A stretch of 64,000 bases of DNA from an uncultured Bacteroidales bacterium (GTDB taxonomy: Bacteria; Bacteroidota; Bacteroidia; Bacteroidales; UBA932), in the NCBI GenBank assembly GCA_905234795.1, contig CAJOIQ010000011.1:1-64000 (forward strand), in the 5' to 3' direction. The notes beneath the pieces were generated by a model. The model had not been told where the DNA came from, did not search any database, and saw nothing but the letters and a program-made list of their open reading frames with translations. The position numbers and the translations under genes were made by a program. How positions within the stretch are numbered: the stretch's first letter is position 1; every line of letters begins with the position of its first letter. Below, piece after piece: positions 50,163 through 60,605 of this stretch.

Positions 50163-50690
50163 ATGAAAAAGACCCTCATATTGCTTTTAGGGGCGGCGGT
50201 GCTCCTGTCCGGCTGCGACTTTGTGCGCACCGTGGCGGGACGTCCCACATCGGCCCAGGTGGAGCAAATCCGCAAGAACAGGATAGCGGCCGAGGAAGCT
50301 GCGCACCAGGCCCGGCTGGATTCTATGGCCAAGGCCGAAAAAGCCATGGCCGAAGCTCTGGCCGCCCGGGAAGCCCATCTGCTGGATTCCCTCACGCAGT
50401 CCAAGGGAACGGTGCTCAATCCGTCCAAGATGGGCGGCCTGTATACCACCAAGCTGGAAAGCAAGTACTATATTATTGTGGGAGCTTTCCGCGTGCGTTC
50501 CTATGCCGAAAGGAAGCTGAACCAGTGCAACGGCGCCGGCTATACGGCCACCATCATCAGCTTCCGTAACGGATTGCTGGCCGTGGCCATTTGCCCTTCC
50601 AACAGCCTGGAAGAGACCCTCAAAACCCTTAAGAAGCTGCGTGGAACAGAGGTTTGTCCCAAGGACGGCTGGATTCTGATGAACATATAA
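50163..50690 (+). CDS. SPOR-domain lipoprotein
   Basis: A 175-residue lipoprotein (MKKTLILLLGAAVLLSGCDF, lipobox LSGC). A helical Ala/Glu-rich stretch (residues 30-80, IRKNRIAAEEAAHQARLDSM...) is followed by a SPOR domain (KYYIIVGAFRVRSYAERKLNQCNGAGYTATIISFRNGLLAVAICPSNSLEETLKTLKKL). SPOR domains bind denuded glycan strands at division sites. It is followed 2 nt later by the M28-like/TonB protein gene, so the two are probably co-expressed. Confidence 0.85.
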   Translation: MKKTLILLLGAAVLLSGCDFVRTVAGRPTSAQVEQIRKNRIAAEEAAHQARLDSMAKAEKAMAEALAAREAHLLDSLTQSKGTVLNPSKMGGLYTTKLESKYYIIVGAFRVRSYAERKLNQCNGAGYTATIISFRNGLLAVAICPSNSLEETLKTLKKLRGTEVCPKDGWILMNI

Positions 50691-50692
50691 GC

Positions 50693-52039
50693 ATGAAGCG
50701 ACTTTTAGCACTGCTGGCCGCCTCCTGGATGGCTGTGGCCGGGCTCAACGCCCAGTACCGCAATCCGGTCCAGGACCTGGAGGACTCGGAGACCGTCCGG
50801 GCCTTCAAGGAGCATGTGGCCACGCTGTCGGCCGCCCAGATGGAAGGCCGCAAGGCCGGAAGCGAGGGGGAGAAGATGGCCGCCGATTATCTGGAAGCCC
50901 AATTGAAGAGCTACGGAATAGACATTCTCTCTTCCGGAGCCGAATTCAAGGTGGCCGGGGCCGATACCCTCACGTCCCGCAACGTGGTGGGTTTCCTGCA
51001 GGGCTGGGATAAAGCCCAGAACGGCCGGTATATCGTAATAGGCGCCCGCATGGACAACCTGGGCATGGATACTTACACCCAGGACGGGGTGCGCCTGAAC
51101 CGCATCTATTATGGCGCCAACGGTAACGCCTCCGGCATGGCCATGCTGCTGGAACTGGCCCGCAAGCTCTCCTATTCCCGTACCCTGCTGCGCCGCAGCG
51201 TGCTGTTTGTGGGATTCGGGGCATCGGCCCAGACCTTTGCCGGCTCCTGGTATTTCCTCAACCGTTCCTTTGCCGCCGACGCCGATAAGATTGACGCCAT
51301 GGTGAACCTGGATATGCTGGGTACCATCGGCAACGGATTTTATGCCTTTACCTCCGGCAACGAGGACCTGAACACTGTGGTGAAAACCCTGCAGGGAGAG
51401 CTGCTGCCCGTCCAGGCCTCTCTCACCAATCATCAGCCCTATCCCGGAGACCACGTGGCGTTCTACGACAAAGAAATCCCTTCCATCCTCTTTACCACAG
51501 GCCGGTATCCGGAGCACAATACCAACCGGGATACGTACAGCATTGTGGATTTCGAGGGAATGGAGAAGGAGCTGGAATATATCTACAGCTACGTGCAGGC
51601 GCTGTGCAACGGGCAAAAGCCGCTGTTCCGCAATTCCGACGCCGTAGAATCCGGCAATCGCGCCGCCGAGGTGTATGCCTATTCCGACGTGGACGTGAAG
51701 CCCCAGTTCCTCAATTCATCCGATCCCCGCACGTTCATGGAACGCTGGGTGTACCCTTATCTCAAATATCCCAAGTATGCCGCCGATAACGGTATACAGG
51801 GACGCGTGCTGGTAGAATTCGTGGTGGACGAGAAAGGGGAAGTGAAGGATGTGAAAGTGGTCAGAGGCATCCACACCAGCCTGGACGACGAAGCCCTTCG
51901 TGTGGTGTCGGCCTCGCCCAAATGGCGTCCCGGACGCCTTCAGGGCAAAAAGGTGAAGGTGGCCCTTACCGTGAGCGTGGAATTCCGCCTGGACAAGGGC
52001 AAAGGTAAGTTTGGAATCAACGGAACAACTATAAACTGA
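50693..52039 (+). CDS. M28-fold protein with lost metal ligands fused to a TonB C-terminal domain
   Basis: A 448-residue exported protein (signal peptide [20 protein letters not shown]). Residues 30-310 follow the M28 aminopeptidase fold, but the key residues are changed. The usual AHYDHLG reads [18 protein letters not shown] reads [17 protein letters not shown], and the catalytic EE reads [13 protein letters not shown]. The later NLDMLG Asp and the EHNTNRDT His remain. The last 90 residues are a TonB_C domain ([34 protein letters not shown]...PKWRPGR). A binding rather than proteolytic role is likely (inference). The stop overlaps the leuS start by 1 nt. Confidence 0.82.
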   Translation: MKRLLALLAASWMAVAGLNAQYRNPVQDLEDSETVRAFKEHVATLSAAQMEGRKAGSEGEKMAADYLEAQLKSYGIDILSSGAEFKVAGADTLTSRNVVGFLQGWDKAQNGRYIVIGARMDNLGMDTYTQDGVRLNRIYYGANGNASGMAMLLELARKLSYSRTLLRRSVLFVGFGASAQTFAGSWYFLNRSFAADADKIDAMVNLDMLGTIGNGFYAFTSGNEDLNTVVKTLQGELLPVQASLTNHQPYPGDHVAFYDKEIPSILFTTGRYPEHNTNRDTYSIVDFEGMEKELEYIYSYVQALCNGQKPLFRNSDAVESGNRAAEVYAYSDVDVKPQFLNSSDPRTFMERWVYPYLKYPKYAADNGIQGRVLVEFVVDEKGEVKDVKVVRGIHTSLDDEALRVVSASPKWRPGRLQGKKVKVALTVSVEFRLDKGKGKFGINGTTIN

Positions 52040-54798
52040 TGGATTACAATTTCTTAGAGATTGAGAAGAAGTGGCAGCAGTGGTGGGCCACCAATAAGAC
52101 GTATAAGGCCGAACTCAACACTGTCAAACCCAAATACTATGTGCTGGACATGTTTCCGTACCCCAGCGGTGCGGGCCTTCATGTGGGGCATCCGCTGGGC
52201 TATATCGCCAGCGACATCTTTGCCCGCTACAAGCGCCTGAAAGGCTTCAACGTGCTGCATCCCATGGGATACGACGCCTTCGGCCTTCCCGCCGAGCAAT
52301 ATGCCATCCAAACCGGTCAGCATCCGGAAAAGACCACGCACGACAACGTGGCCCGTTACCGCAGCCAGCTGGACCGCATCGGCTTTTCCTTCGACTGGGA
52401 CCGGGAGTTCCGTACCTGTGACCCCGATTACTATAAGTGGACGCAGTGGGCCTTCCTGAAGATGTTCGGCAGCTGGTACGACAACGCCGTCCAGAAAGCC
52501 CGTCCCATCGAGGACCTGGTGGCCGCCTTCGAAAAGGGTGGAAGCCAGGCTGTGGATGCCGCCTGCAGCGACGGTCCCGCCTTCAGCGCGGAACAGTGGA
52601 AGGGTTTCACCGAAAAAGAAAAGGCCGATGTCCTCATGCGCTACCGCATTGCCTACCAGGGAGAAAGCACCGTGAACTGGTGCCCGGCCCTGGGCACCGT
52701 GCTGGCCAACGACGAGGTAAAGGACGGCTATTCCGAGCGCGGCGGTTTCCCCGTTTTCCAGAAGAAGATGACCCAGTGGCAACTGCGCGTGAGCGCTTAT
52801 GCCGCGCGTCTGCTGGACGGCCTGGACAAACTGGACTGGACCGATTCCCTCAAGGAAATGCAGCGCAACTGGATTGGCCGCTCCGAGGGTGCCGAGATGG
52901 TGTTTAAGGTGGAGTGCGACGGCGTGCAGCACGACGTGACCATCTTCACCACCCGTGCCGATACTGTCTTCGGCGTTACCTTCATGGTGCTGGCCCCGGA
53001 GAGCGAATGGGTGGCCAAACTCACCTCCAAGGCGCAGAAAGCCGAGGTGGACGCCTACCTGGAGCAGGTGAAGAAGAAGACGGAGCGCGAAAGGATGGCC
53101 GGCAAGGCCGTCACGGGCGTGTTCTCCGGTTCCTACGGTATCAATCCGCTCACCGGAGACAAAGTGCCGGTATGGATTGCCGAATATGTACTGGCCGGCT
53201 ATGGTACCGGCGCCATCATGGCCGTTCCGGCTCACGACAGCCGTGACTATGCCTTTGCCAAAAAGTTCGACCTTCCCGTCATCCCGCTCATCGAGGGGGC
53301 CGATGTGTCCGAGCAAAGCCTGGATGCCAAGGAAGGCATCATGTGCAACAGCGGTTTCCTGAACGGGCTCACCGTGAAGGAGGCCATTCCCGCCGCCATC
53401 GACTACGTGGAGAAACACGGCATCGGCCACCGGAAGGTGAACTTCCGCATCCGCGACGCCATTTTCTCCCGCCAGCGTTACTGGGGAGAACCTTTCCCCA
53501 TCTATTACAAGGACGGCATCGCCACTCCCGTTGACTTCGAGGATCTGCCCCTCACCCTGCCGGAGATCGACCAGTACAAGCCCACCGAGGACGGTCAGCC
53601 GCCGCTGGCCCGCGCCAAGGACTGGACCTATAAGGGATATCCGCTGGAAACCAGCACCATGCCCGGTTTCGCCGGCTCCAGCGCCTATTACCTCCGTTAT
53701 ATGGATCCCCACAATGACCAGGCTCTGGTTTCCCGTGAGGCCGATGAATACTGGCGCAACGTGGACCTGTACGTGGGCGGTACGGAGCATGCCACCGGCC
53801 ACCTCATCTACAGCCGTTTCTGGAACAAGTTCCTCAAGGACCTGGGCTATGTGGTTGAAGATGAACCTTTTGGCAAGCTCATCAACCAGGGCATGATCCA
53901 GGGCCGCTCCAACTTTGTGTACATGATTCCCGGCACCAATAAGTTTGTATCGGCCGGCCTCAAGGACCAGTATGAGACCATTCCGGTGCATGTGGACGTG
54001 AACATCGTGTACAACGACAAACTGGATATGGAGGCCTTCCGCGCCTGGCGTCCGGACTACAAAGATGCCGAGTTCGTGCTGGAGGACGGAGAGTACATCT
54101 GCGGCTGGGCCATCGAGAAGATGTCCAAGAGCATGTACAATGTGGTGAATCCGGACAAGATTTGCGATACCTACGGAGCCGATACCCTGCGTCTGTATGA
54201 AATGTTCCTGGGCCCCATCGAACAGGCAAAGCCCTGGGATACCAAGGGTATTGACGGCGTAAACCGCTTCCTCAAGAAGTTCTGGCGCCTGTTCTGGGAC
54301 CGCGAGAAATGGCTGGTCACCGACGAAGCCCCCACTCCCGAGGAACTCAAGGCCCTGCACAAGCTCATCGGCAAGGAGCAGGAGGACATCGAGCACTTCT
54401 CCTACAATACCACCATATCGGCCTTCATGATTGCGCTCAACGACCTGGGCAACTGTTCCAAGCGCGCCATCCTGGAGCCCCTCACCGTGCTGCTGAGCCC
54501 GTTTGCCCCGCACATTGCCGAGGAACTGTGGCACCAGCTGGGGCACGAGGATTCCGTGGTGTACGCCGCCTTCCCGGAGTATAAGGAAGAACTGGCCGCC
54601 GATAACAGCGTGAATTATCCGGTTTCCTTCAACGGAAAGACGCGTTTCTTCCTGGATGCTCCCGCATCGGCCGCTCCCGCCGAGGTAGAGGCCCTGGTGC
54701 GCGGCCATGAGAAAACGCCGCAGTATGTGGGAGATATGACCATTGCCAAGGTGATTGTTGTCCCCGGCCGAATTGTAAATGTAGTCCTTAAGAAATAG
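52039..54798 (+). CDS. leuS: Leucyl-tRNA synthetase
   Basis: A 919-residue class I synthetase charging tRNA-Leu. It has the HIGH motif as HVGHPLGY ([20 protein letters not shown]), the CP1 editing domain (about 240-430, including [14 protein letters not shown] and [19 protein letters not shown]), the KMSKS loop [14 protein letters not shown] and an anticodon-binding region. A zinc-domain insertion typical of this group ([19 protein letters not shown]) lies near residue 165. Its start overlaps the preceding stop (TGATGG-type junction), placing it in the same transcript. Confidence 0.96.
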   Translation: MDYNFLEIEKKWQQWWATNKTYKAELNTVKPKYYVLDMFPYPSGAGLHVGHPLGYIASDIFARYKRLKGFNVLHPMGYDAFGLPAEQYAIQTGQHPEKTTHDNVARYRSQLDRIGFSFDWDREFRTCDPDYYKWTQWAFLKMFGSWYDNAVQKARPIEDLVAAFEKGGSQAVDAACSDGPAFSAEQWKGFTEKEKADVLMRYRIAYQGESTVNWCPALGTVLANDEVKDGYSERGGFPVFQKKMTQWQLRVSAYAARLLDGLDKLDWTDSLKEMQRNWIGRSEGAEMVFKVECDGVQHDVTIFTTRADTVFGVTFMVLAPESEWVAKLTSKAQKAEVDAYLEQVKKKTERERMAGKAVTGVFSGSYGINPLTGDKVPVWIAEYVLAGYGTGAIMAVPAHDSRDYAFAKKFDLPVIPLIEGADVSEQSLDAKEGIMCNSGFLNGLTVKEAIPAAIDYVEKHGIGHRKVNFRIRDAIFSRQRYWGEPFPIYYKDGIATPVDFEDLPLTLPEIDQYKPTEDGQPPLARAKDWTYKGYPLETSTMPGFAGSSAYYLRYMDPHNDQALVSREADEYWRNVDLYVGGTEHATGHLIYSRFWNKFLKDLGYVVEDEPFGKLINQGMIQGRSNFVYMIPGTNKFVSAGLKDQYETIPVHVDVNIVYNDKLDMEAFRAWRPDYKDAEFVLEDGEYICGWAIEKMSKSMYNVVNPDKICDTYGADTLRLYEMFLGPIEQAKPWDTKGIDGVNRFLKKFWRLFWDREKWLVTDEAPTPEELKALHKLIGKEQEDIEHFSYNTTISAFMIALNDLGNCSKRAILEPLTVLLSPFAPHIAEELWHQLGHEDSVVYAAFPEYKEELAADNSVNYPVSFNGKTRFFLDAPASAAPAEVEALVRGHEKTPQYVGDMTIAKVIVVPGRIVNVVLKK

Positions 54799-54804
54799 TT
54801 TCCT

Positions 54805-55785
54805 ATGCCTTTCTCCCTCAAGAAAACCACCTTCACCGTTATCAAGGAATGGCTGCTGGTCACCCTGGGAATCCTCATCTACGTAGGTGGATGGTCCATT
54901 TTCCTCATCCCCAACAACCTGGTGGGCGGCGGCGTATCCGGTATCTCCTCCATGATCCAGTATGCCACCAACGGTGCCATCCAGATGGGTTATTCCTACT
55001 TTGTGCTCAACGCCATCCTCATCGTGGCGGCTGTGCTCATCCTGGGCATGGGATTCGGCGCCAAAACTCTGTACGCCATCATTCTGGCTTCGGTGGCCAT
55101 GCGTTTCCTGCCCGGCCTGGTCCCCACGGAAATCATCAAGCACCTGGCCCTGGACAACGGTAAGCTGCTCTCTGTGCTCATGGGCGGCCTCATGGCCGGC
55201 ATCGGCATCGGCATGAGTATCTCCAACGGAGGCTCTACTGGAGGAACTGACATCATCGCGCTCATCTATACCAAGTACCACAACGTGTCGCCCGGAAAGG
55301 TGATCCTTTTCATCGATTTCGTCATCATCCTTTCTTCCCTGGTGGTCCCTTCCTATGTGGCCGATGTGGATCCCGAGACCGGTCTGGCGCTCCTGGATGC
55401 CGACGGCAAGGCGCTCACGCACCTGATGCCTTTCTACGACAAGATAACCACGGCGCTGTACGGTCTCATCCTGGTCACGGTGAACAGCTATGTGCTGGAC
55501 ATGTACATTTCCGGTTCCCAGCAGAGCGTGCAGCTGTTTATCCTCTCCAATGAGTATGAAAAGATTGCCGATGCCATCACCCACGACCTTCACCGCGGCG
55601 TCACCGTGCTGGACGGCAAGGGCTGGTACACCAAGAAGGACATGAAAGTGCTCATGGTGCTCACCCGCAAGACCGACCTGAATCTGCTGCTGCGTTATGT
55701 GAAGCAGATCGATTCCCACGCCTTCCTGTCCGTAAGCTCTGTAAACGGCGTATACGGCAAGGGCTTCGATACCATCAAGAAATAA
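54805..55785 (+). CDS. YitT-family membrane protein
   Basis: A 326-residue integral membrane protein with about five to six helices (WLLVTLGILIYVGGWSIFLIP, YFVLNAILIVAAVLILGMGFG, LMGGLMAGIGIGMSISNGGSTGGTDIIALI, ILFIDFVIILSSLVV, ALYGLILVTVNSYVLD) and a C-terminal DUF2179 cytoplasmic domain (LSNEYEKIADAITHDLHRGVTVLDGKGWYTKKDMKVLMVLTRK). The family is widespread but its transport function is unproven. It lies 6 nt after leuS. A run of Asp/Glu-rich sequence (VADVDPETGLALLDADGK) forms a loop between helices. Confidence 0.88.
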   Translation: MPFSLKKTTFTVIKEWLLVTLGILIYVGGWSIFLIPNNLVGGGVSGISSMIQYATNGAIQMGYSYFVLNAILIVAAVLILGMGFGAKTLYAIILASVAMRFLPGLVPTEIIKHLALDNGKLLSVLMGGLMAGIGIGMSISNGGSTGGTDIIALIYTKYHNVSPGKVILFIDFVIILSSLVVPSYVADVDPETGLALLDADGKALTHLMPFYDKITTALYGLILVTVNSYVLDMYISGSQQSVQLFILSNEYEKIADAITHDLHRGVTVLDGKGWYTKKDMKVLMVLTRKTDLNLLLRYVKQIDSHAFLSVSSVNGVYGKGFDTIKK

Positions 55786-55841
55786 ACGCTCTCTGACATA
55801 CACAAGGCTAAGCGCCGTTCCGGCCGACTTATCCTTGCCCC

Positions 55842-56345
55842 ATGAACATCCACCTGTTAGTGCTGCTTCTGGCCCTCCTTCTGGCCGCAGCCATAGCCGT
55901 GGGCGTGGTCCTGTATCTGCGCCTGCGCCAAAAGGAGGCCTTTAACGACCAAACGGACAATTTGCCCGTACCCAGTGAAACGGCGGCTATCGATCAGTAT
56001 CTGTACGACAGGTGTTGCCGGTATATGACGGAAAGGCGCCCGTTCCTGGTAGAATCCTTCAATCTCCAGGACCTGGCCAATGCCGTTTTTACCAATAAAG
56101 CATATCTGAGCAAGACCATCAACAACTTTTCGGGGAAAAACTTCCGGCAGTACGTGAACTATTACCGGGTCATGTACGCCATGGAACTCTTCCGGAAAAA
56201 CATGGGACTCCGAATTATCGAGATGGCCCAACTGTCGGGCTTCCATTCGGAGACGTCCTTTCTCAGAAACTTCAAGGAAGTGATGGGAGAGAAACCCAGT
56301 ATCTGGTGCTCCCGTATGCGAAAAAAGTACAGTAAAACCTTTTAG
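55842..56345 (+). CDS. Membrane-anchored AraC-type helix-turn-helix protein
   Basis: A 167-residue protein with one N-terminal membrane helix (LLVLLLALLLAAAIAVGVVLYL), a short linker and an AraC-type double HTH (FNLQDLANAVFTNKAYLSKTINNFSGKNFRQYVNYYRVMYAMELFRKNMGLRIIEMAQLSGFHSETSFLRNFKEVMGEKPS). It resembles the DNA-binding end of Bacteroidota hybrid or TPR-AraC regulators cut down to a minimal form. The signal input is unknown. It is convergent with the RluA gene, with 14 nt between the stops. Confidence 0.8.
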   Translation: MNIHLLVLLLALLLAAAIAVGVVLYLRLRQKEAFNDQTDNLPVPSETAAIDQYLYDRCCRYMTERRPFLVESFNLQDLANAVFTNKAYLSKTINNFSGKNFRQYVNYYRVMYAMELFRKNMGLRIIEMAQLSGFHSETSFLRNFKEVMGEKPSIWCSRMRKKYSKTF

Positions 56346-56359
56346 CAGGTCCGGGGCGC

Positions 56360-57058
56360 TTACCCTTGAATCCCTTTCCAGCTTTCTGGAACAGGGGCGG
56401 TTACATCCACCTCGGTCTTTTTGACGGGGTGGATGAACTGTATACGGCGGGCCATCAGGGAAATGCCGCCGTCCGGGTTGGAACGTTTGGCGCCGTATTT
56501 GAGGTCTCCCTTGATGGGGCAGCCCATGTGGGAGAGCTGACAGCGGATCTGGTGGTGCCGGCCGGTGAACAGCTGGATTTCCAGCAGGAAATAGGGGTCC
56601 GTTGTTTGGATGAGGGTGTATTTGAGTTTGGCTTCCTTGCCGTTTTTGGATACGTAGGATTTGTTCTGGGCCTCGTTGCGGGTGAGGAAGTCCGTGAGAG
56701 TGTCTTCCGTTTTGGGCGGTTTGTTGGCAGTGAGTGCCCAATAGGTTTTGTGGATGTCTCCGTCCCGCAGCATCTGGTTCAGCCGCTCCAGGGCCTTGGA
56801 AGTCTTGGCAAAGACGCACACTCCGCTCACCGGCCGGTCCAGGCGGTGGGGGACTCCCATGAACACCTGCCCGGGCTTGTTGTCCCGCTGCGCAATGAAG
56901 GCCTTGAGGGTCTCGCTCAGCGGCTCATCCCCGGTTTTGTCCCCCTGTACAATCTCTCCGCTGCGCTTGTTGAGGATGAGCAGATGATTGTCTTCGTAGA
57001 GGATACGGTCTGCTATATCCTGATACTCATATAGCTCTATAATCCTGTATATACTCAT
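56360..57058 (-). CDS. RluA-family pseudouridine synthase
   Basis: A 232-residue RNA pseudouridine synthase. The catalytic Asp lies in the RluA motif MGVPHRLDRPVSGVCVFAKTS, followed by KTYWALTANKPP, LLEIQLFTGRHHQIRCQLSHMGCPIKGDLKYGAK and LMARRIQFIHPVKK. No S4 domain is present. The target RNA (23S rRNA or tRNA) cannot be decided. Its -7 box is TATATTTG (minus strand, near 57068), directly after the terminator of the upstream two-component operon. Confidence 0.9.
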   Translation of the reverse strand: MSIYRIIELYEYQDIADRILYEDNHLLILNKRSGEIVQGDKTGDEPLSETLKAFIAQRDNKPGQVFMGVPHRLDRPVSGVCVFAKTSKALERLNQMLRDGDIHKTYWALTANKPPKTEDTLTDFLTRNEAQNKSYVSKNGKEAKLKYTLIQTTDPYFLLEIQLFTGRHHQIRCQLSHMGCPIKGDLKYGAKRSNPDGGISLMARRIQFIHPVKKTEVDVTAPVPESWKGIQG

Positions 57059-57084
57059 ATTAACAGCAAATATAATAAAAAATA

Positions 57085-57112
57085 CAAAGTCCCTCCCCCG
57101 AGAGGAGGGGTT
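57085..57112 (-). terminator. Terminator after the LuxR-type regulator gene
   Basis: CCCTCC ... GGAGGG hairpin (57091-57109). Read on the minus strand it is followed by a T-rich stretch (ACTTTGTATTTTTTATT) that also contains the rluA -7 box. Confidence 0.55.
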
Positions 57113-57125
57113 TTGCCCGAAACAA

Positions 57126-57779
57126 TCACACGCTCACAATTTCTTCGGCAACAGCATGGGCGACACATTCTACTATGCTGTCCAGGCCGAATTTGCCCTT
57201 GATGCGTTCCTTATAGCTGTCTACGGTATTTAAAGAGATTTCCAGAGCGGAGGCAATCTGGGCGTTGCTGTAGCCGGAGGTGGTGAGTTGGAGCACTTCC
57301 AGTTCGCGTGAAGTGAGGCCTTGCGGCTTACGCGAGAGAAGGTTCTCCTGCCCGCCAAAAATTCTGGTGATTTTGACCGAATCTATGGTCTCGCCGAAGA
57401 AGAGGCACTTGCCTGCAGCCACATCGGATATGGCTTTCACGATGGATTCGGGGGCGGAATCTTTCGCAAGATACGCGCTTGCCCCAGAGGAAATGGCCCG
57501 GAGGATATAGGCGGGTTTCTTGTAATGGGACAGCACCAGCGTGCGCACTGAAGGGAATGCTTCCCGGAGAATGCCCAGCAGTGTGAGGCCGTCAGTTTCG
57601 GCCTCCAGGGTAATGTCCACCACGGCAACATCCGTCTCCGGATGGGCATTCAGGTAAGCTACCGCCAATCCGGGGGTTCCCACCGCTTCTACGGATGCAA
57701 AGTTTTTTTCGGCCGACAGGGCCAACTTGAGTCCCATCACAAACACGGCGGAATCTTCTATGAGCAGTACGTTTATCAT
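57126..57779 (-). CDS. NarL/LuxR-family response regulator
   Basis: A 217-residue regulator starting at ATG 57779 (MINVLLIEDSAVFVMGLKLAL); the longer frame is unlikely because it overlaps the kinase. The receiver domain has the acidic pair ED, phospho-Asp in VAVVDITLE, the Ser/Thr in LVLSHYKKPA and Lys in AYLAKDSAPESIV. The C-terminal LuxR HTH is LTSRELEVLQLTTSGYSNAQIASALEISLNTVDSYKERIKGKF. It overlaps the end of the kinase gene by 4 nt (ATGA-type), so the pair is co-translated and cognate. Confidence 0.9.
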   Translation of the reverse strand: MINVLLIEDSAVFVMGLKLALSAEKNFASVEAVGTPGLAVAYLNAHPETDVAVVDITLEAETDGLTLLGILREAFPSVRTLVLSHYKKPAYILRAISSGASAYLAKDSAPESIVKAISDVAAGKCLFFGETIDSVKITRIFGGQENLLSRKPQGLTSRELEVLQLTTSGYSNAQIASALEISLNTVDSYKERIKGKFGLDSIVECVAHAVAEEIVSV

Positions 57780-60487
57780 AAGGTTATCGTTATTACAAGT
57801 CCTCCTTCGGGCCGATTGCGCATTTGCATGCCTGCCCCCATCTTTTCCAGAAGCTCGCGGGTAATGACAAGGCCCAGGCCGTGGCCCCATCCGGCTTCTG
57901 TGTCCTTCATCCCGGGACCGTTGTCGGAGATGACGATCTTAGCCGCTTCGCCCCTGAGAACGACAGCTGTAGAAGGTGCCTTTACGGCATTGTCCAGCAG
58001 GTTCCTCAGGCAGGTCAGGAGCATATTCCGGTCTGTCTGGACAGTGAGACCTTCAGGTATATCCAGCGTTATGATGCCATGTCCTTGAACACTCTCCACG
58101 GCCTCCTTAGCCAAGGCCAGCAGGTTCTCCTCCCTCATCACAGGCTTCAGCATTCCCTTCTGGTTGAGGGACCACAGGAGCAGGTTTTCCAGCAGGGCCG
58201 AAGTGTTGTCGGCCGAAGTGGCGATAGCTTCAAGGCCATCCTTTATCTGCTCCGTGGAAAGCTTATCCACTTTCTCCAGCAGCTGATGCGCAAGGAGCCG
58301 GTAACCCGACACGGGGTTCCTGAGGTCGTGCGAGATGATGGAAAAGAGCCGGTTTCTCATATCCAGTTCTTTCTCCAGCAACCTGCGTTCCCGCAAACGG
58401 ATAATCGCCCAAATAACGGAGGCCAATGCCAGCGCATAGAGCAGGAGGAAAGGCCATTGAAGCCAAAGGGGCCAGGGTGCCCGGATGGTACGAATGGCGG
58501 TTTCTCCGCGATCCCATCTGCCGAAGATGTCGGAGCTCTGCTCCTCCAGGACGTACCGGCCGGGGCGGATATTGTTCTGGAGACTGGTGAAGCGGCCGGA
58601 GATCCATTCTCCGCCGTTCATGCGGTAGCGATGCTGAATCGGCGAGGCCAGGAGCAGATTTCCCGATGCTTTAAGCGAGAGCAGGCTGTCCGGGTGGAAA
58701 ACAGCCGCCCCTTCCGGCCCACCGAAGGCAAGGCGCCCGTCGGACAGGCAGCAGGCAGCTTTTTCGGCATAAATGTCTGAAGGGAACCCCAGAGCTGTTC
58801 TTGCCACACCGATGCTGCCGTCCGTGTCTACGAACCAGAGTCCGTCCTCCGTTCCGGCCCACAGGCGACCACACCCATCGGCAAGGACGGACTGGATGAG
58901 CTTGCCTTCCAGATAACTGCCCCTGGAGGGAGACCAGAGGCCGCTATGGGTAGCTACCCAAAGCGTGCTATCCGGCGCCAGACAAAGGTCTGTAACGTAG
59001 TCATCCGGGATGGTAGAATTGCCTTTATAGTATTTGGTTACCAGCCTGGTATCTTTATCTATGATATTGAGTCCCGCTTCCGTGGTGCCGTAAATCAGAT
59101 TGCCATCGGCATCTTCAATGAGGCGGCTGCCAAGCCGGGAAGAAAGGAAAATATTGGAATCCACCTGCGGGGAAGGGTACCAGAACGGGCTCAGCCATTC
59201 CGGGTCATGGGTTTTTCCGCTTCTCCGGTCCCACTCGTTGATGCCCACGCCTTCCCAGGTAACAACGTAGAAGCGGCCGTCCCGGCTCTCAAGGAAATCG
59301 GTTATCCAGTTGGAGGTGATGCGGTCTCCGGATGCAGCCTTGTTCTGCTGGGCGGGAATGGGGCCGCTCACAGTTCCGCGCCGGAGCTTGCCTTTATTCC
59401 AGATATCAAAGCCTTTGCCGGAATAGAGGCCCATGTATATAGCACCGTTACTGTCCTCATAGAGGGCCGATACAGGGCTGCCCACCGATATCTGGCGGTT
59501 TTCCGGCAGCACAAAGGTGCCATTGTCTGTCGTTCCCACCCATAAGCGCCCGTTGCGGGCTTCCATAAGGGCCGAAACCTTGGGAATGTCAATTGTTTGG
59601 ACCTGCTGCATGGCCGTACTCAGCACAGACAGGCCGTTGTCTCCGCCCACCCAGATATTACCCTGACGGTCTTCAAAGATGCAGTAAAGTTCATGCGAGG
59701 CAACGGAATGGGGATCGTCGGCCGAATGGCGGTATACCACGGTCTGCTCCGGGTGATGGGGATCCACCTGTCCCAGGCCGTAGGAACCGGCGGCCCAGAG
59801 GCGGCCCTTGCTGTCCGTCAGGAGCCGGGCGTGGGAGATGGGCAATTTGCCGTGCGGGATGGTTTTCCCGTCCTCGTACGTGTACAAGATAGAGGTATGG
59901 TCGTCAAACGCGTAGAGCTTGCCCGCGGATTCGGCATAGCTGCCTATGCAGAATCCGCCGTCTCCAAATGGATGTATAACTTTAGGATGGTTCCTGTCTT
60001 CTATGTACTGGAAACGGACAATCCGGCCTGCGGGCCAAAGATTTCCGTCCTGCGCCTCATAGATCTGATAATAAGGATAGTCTCCTTCTGAATATCGCTT
60101 GTCATAAAAGCAGCGGGCCTGCTCATGGATACCGTCCTTGTAATAGAGCTTAAGCATGAGGGAATCGCCAACCGTTGCCCAAACGTAGCCTTCCGAATCG
60201 GCCAGCATGGCCCGGATGCTCCCCTCAGGGCCACCTTCAATCCCAGTTGTAGTCCCTACCCACAACCGGTTGTTTCTATCTACAGCCAGCGACGTGATGC
60301 GCTTGTCGGCGATTACCGTCTGGAAGCGCTCTCCGTCAAAACGGCTCAGTCCGCCGCGGGTGCCCACCCAGAGCACGCCGTCCCGGTCCTGAGTAATAGC
60401 GTACACCGTATTGGACGGGAGTCCGTTCGCCGTGCTGTAGTTTGCAAAACGGGGAAGCAGTGACAATATGAGTGCAAGCAAAAGCAT
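57776..60487 (-). CDS. Sensor histidine kinase with two-component regulator propeller
   Basis: A 903-residue membrane sensor. The N-terminal signal segment (MLLLALILSLLPRFANYST) is followed by about 640 residues of regulator-propeller blades (ITQDRDGVLWVGTRGGLSRFDG, DRQGNIWVGGDNGLSVL, APDSTLWVATHSGLWSP), a Y_Y_Y-like domain (YRMNGGEWISGRFTSLQNNIRPGRYVLEEQ), one membrane helix (WPFLLLYALALASVIWAI), a HisKA domain (LFSIISHDLRNPVSGYRLL) and a HATPase (LRNLLDNAVKAP, ISDNGPGMKD, GHGLGLVIT). Unlike the hybrid systems of Bacteroides it has no receiver or AraC end; the LuxR regulator next door fills that role. The ligand is periplasmic and unknown. Confidence 0.92.
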   Translation of the reverse strand: MLLLALILSLLPRFANYSTANGLPSNTVYAITQDRDGVLWVGTRGGLSRFDGERFQTVIADKRITSLAVDRNNRLWVGTTTGIEGGPEGSIRAMLADSEGYVWATVGDSLMLKLYYKDGIHEQARCFYDKRYSEGDYPYYQIYEAQDGNLWPAGRIVRFQYIEDRNHPKVIHPFGDGGFCIGSYAESAGKLYAFDDHTSILYTYEDGKTIPHGKLPISHARLLTDSKGRLWAAGSYGLGQVDPHHPEQTVVYRHSADDPHSVASHELYCIFEDRQGNIWVGGDNGLSVLSTAMQQVQTIDIPKVSALMEARNGRLWVGTTDNGTFVLPENRQISVGSPVSALYEDSNGAIYMGLYSGKGFDIWNKGKLRRGTVSGPIPAQQNKAASGDRITSNWITDFLESRDGRFYVVTWEGVGINEWDRRSGKTHDPEWLSPFWYPSPQVDSNIFLSSRLGSRLIEDADGNLIYGTTEAGLNIIDKDTRLVTKYYKGNSTIPDDYVTDLCLAPDSTLWVATHSGLWSPSRGSYLEGKLIQSVLADGCGRLWAGTEDGLWFVDTDGSIGVARTALGFPSDIYAEKAACCLSDGRLAFGGPEGAAVFHPDSLLSLKASGNLLLASPIQHRYRMNGGEWISGRFTSLQNNIRPGRYVLEEQSSDIFGRWDRGETAIRTIRAPWPLWLQWPFLLLYALALASVIWAIIRLRERRLLEKELDMRNRLFSIISHDLRNPVSGYRLLAHQLLEKVDKLSTEQIKDGLEAIATSADNTSALLENLLLWSLNQKGMLKPVMREENLLALAKEAVESVQGHGIITLDIPEGLTVQTDRNMLLTCLRNLLDNAVKAPSTAVVLRGEAAKIVISDNGPGMKDTEAGWGHGLGLVITRELLEKMGAGMQMRNRPEGGLVITITL

Positions 60488-60579
60488 ACCTTCACAAAGG
60501 TATCAATTCCTGCCGAATAATCATTGACAATCCGGAATCTTGTGGCGGATTCCACCACAAGGAAAAATGAAAAATAAGG

Positions 60580-60587
60580 TAGTTTTG
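60580..60587 (+). promoter_or_regulatory. -7 box (TAGTTTTG) of the WG-repeat gene
   Basis: TAGTTTTG matches TAnnTTTG and lies 18 nt before the chosen ATG at 60606. Confidence 0.45.
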
Positions 60588-60605
60588 CAGAAAACACTGA
60601 GACTT

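Noticed and set aside
52054..55803. 1249-codon minus-strand frame opposite leuS and the YitT gene
   Set aside because: Antisense shadow of highly biased codons; leuS and YitT on the plus strand have full family motifs.
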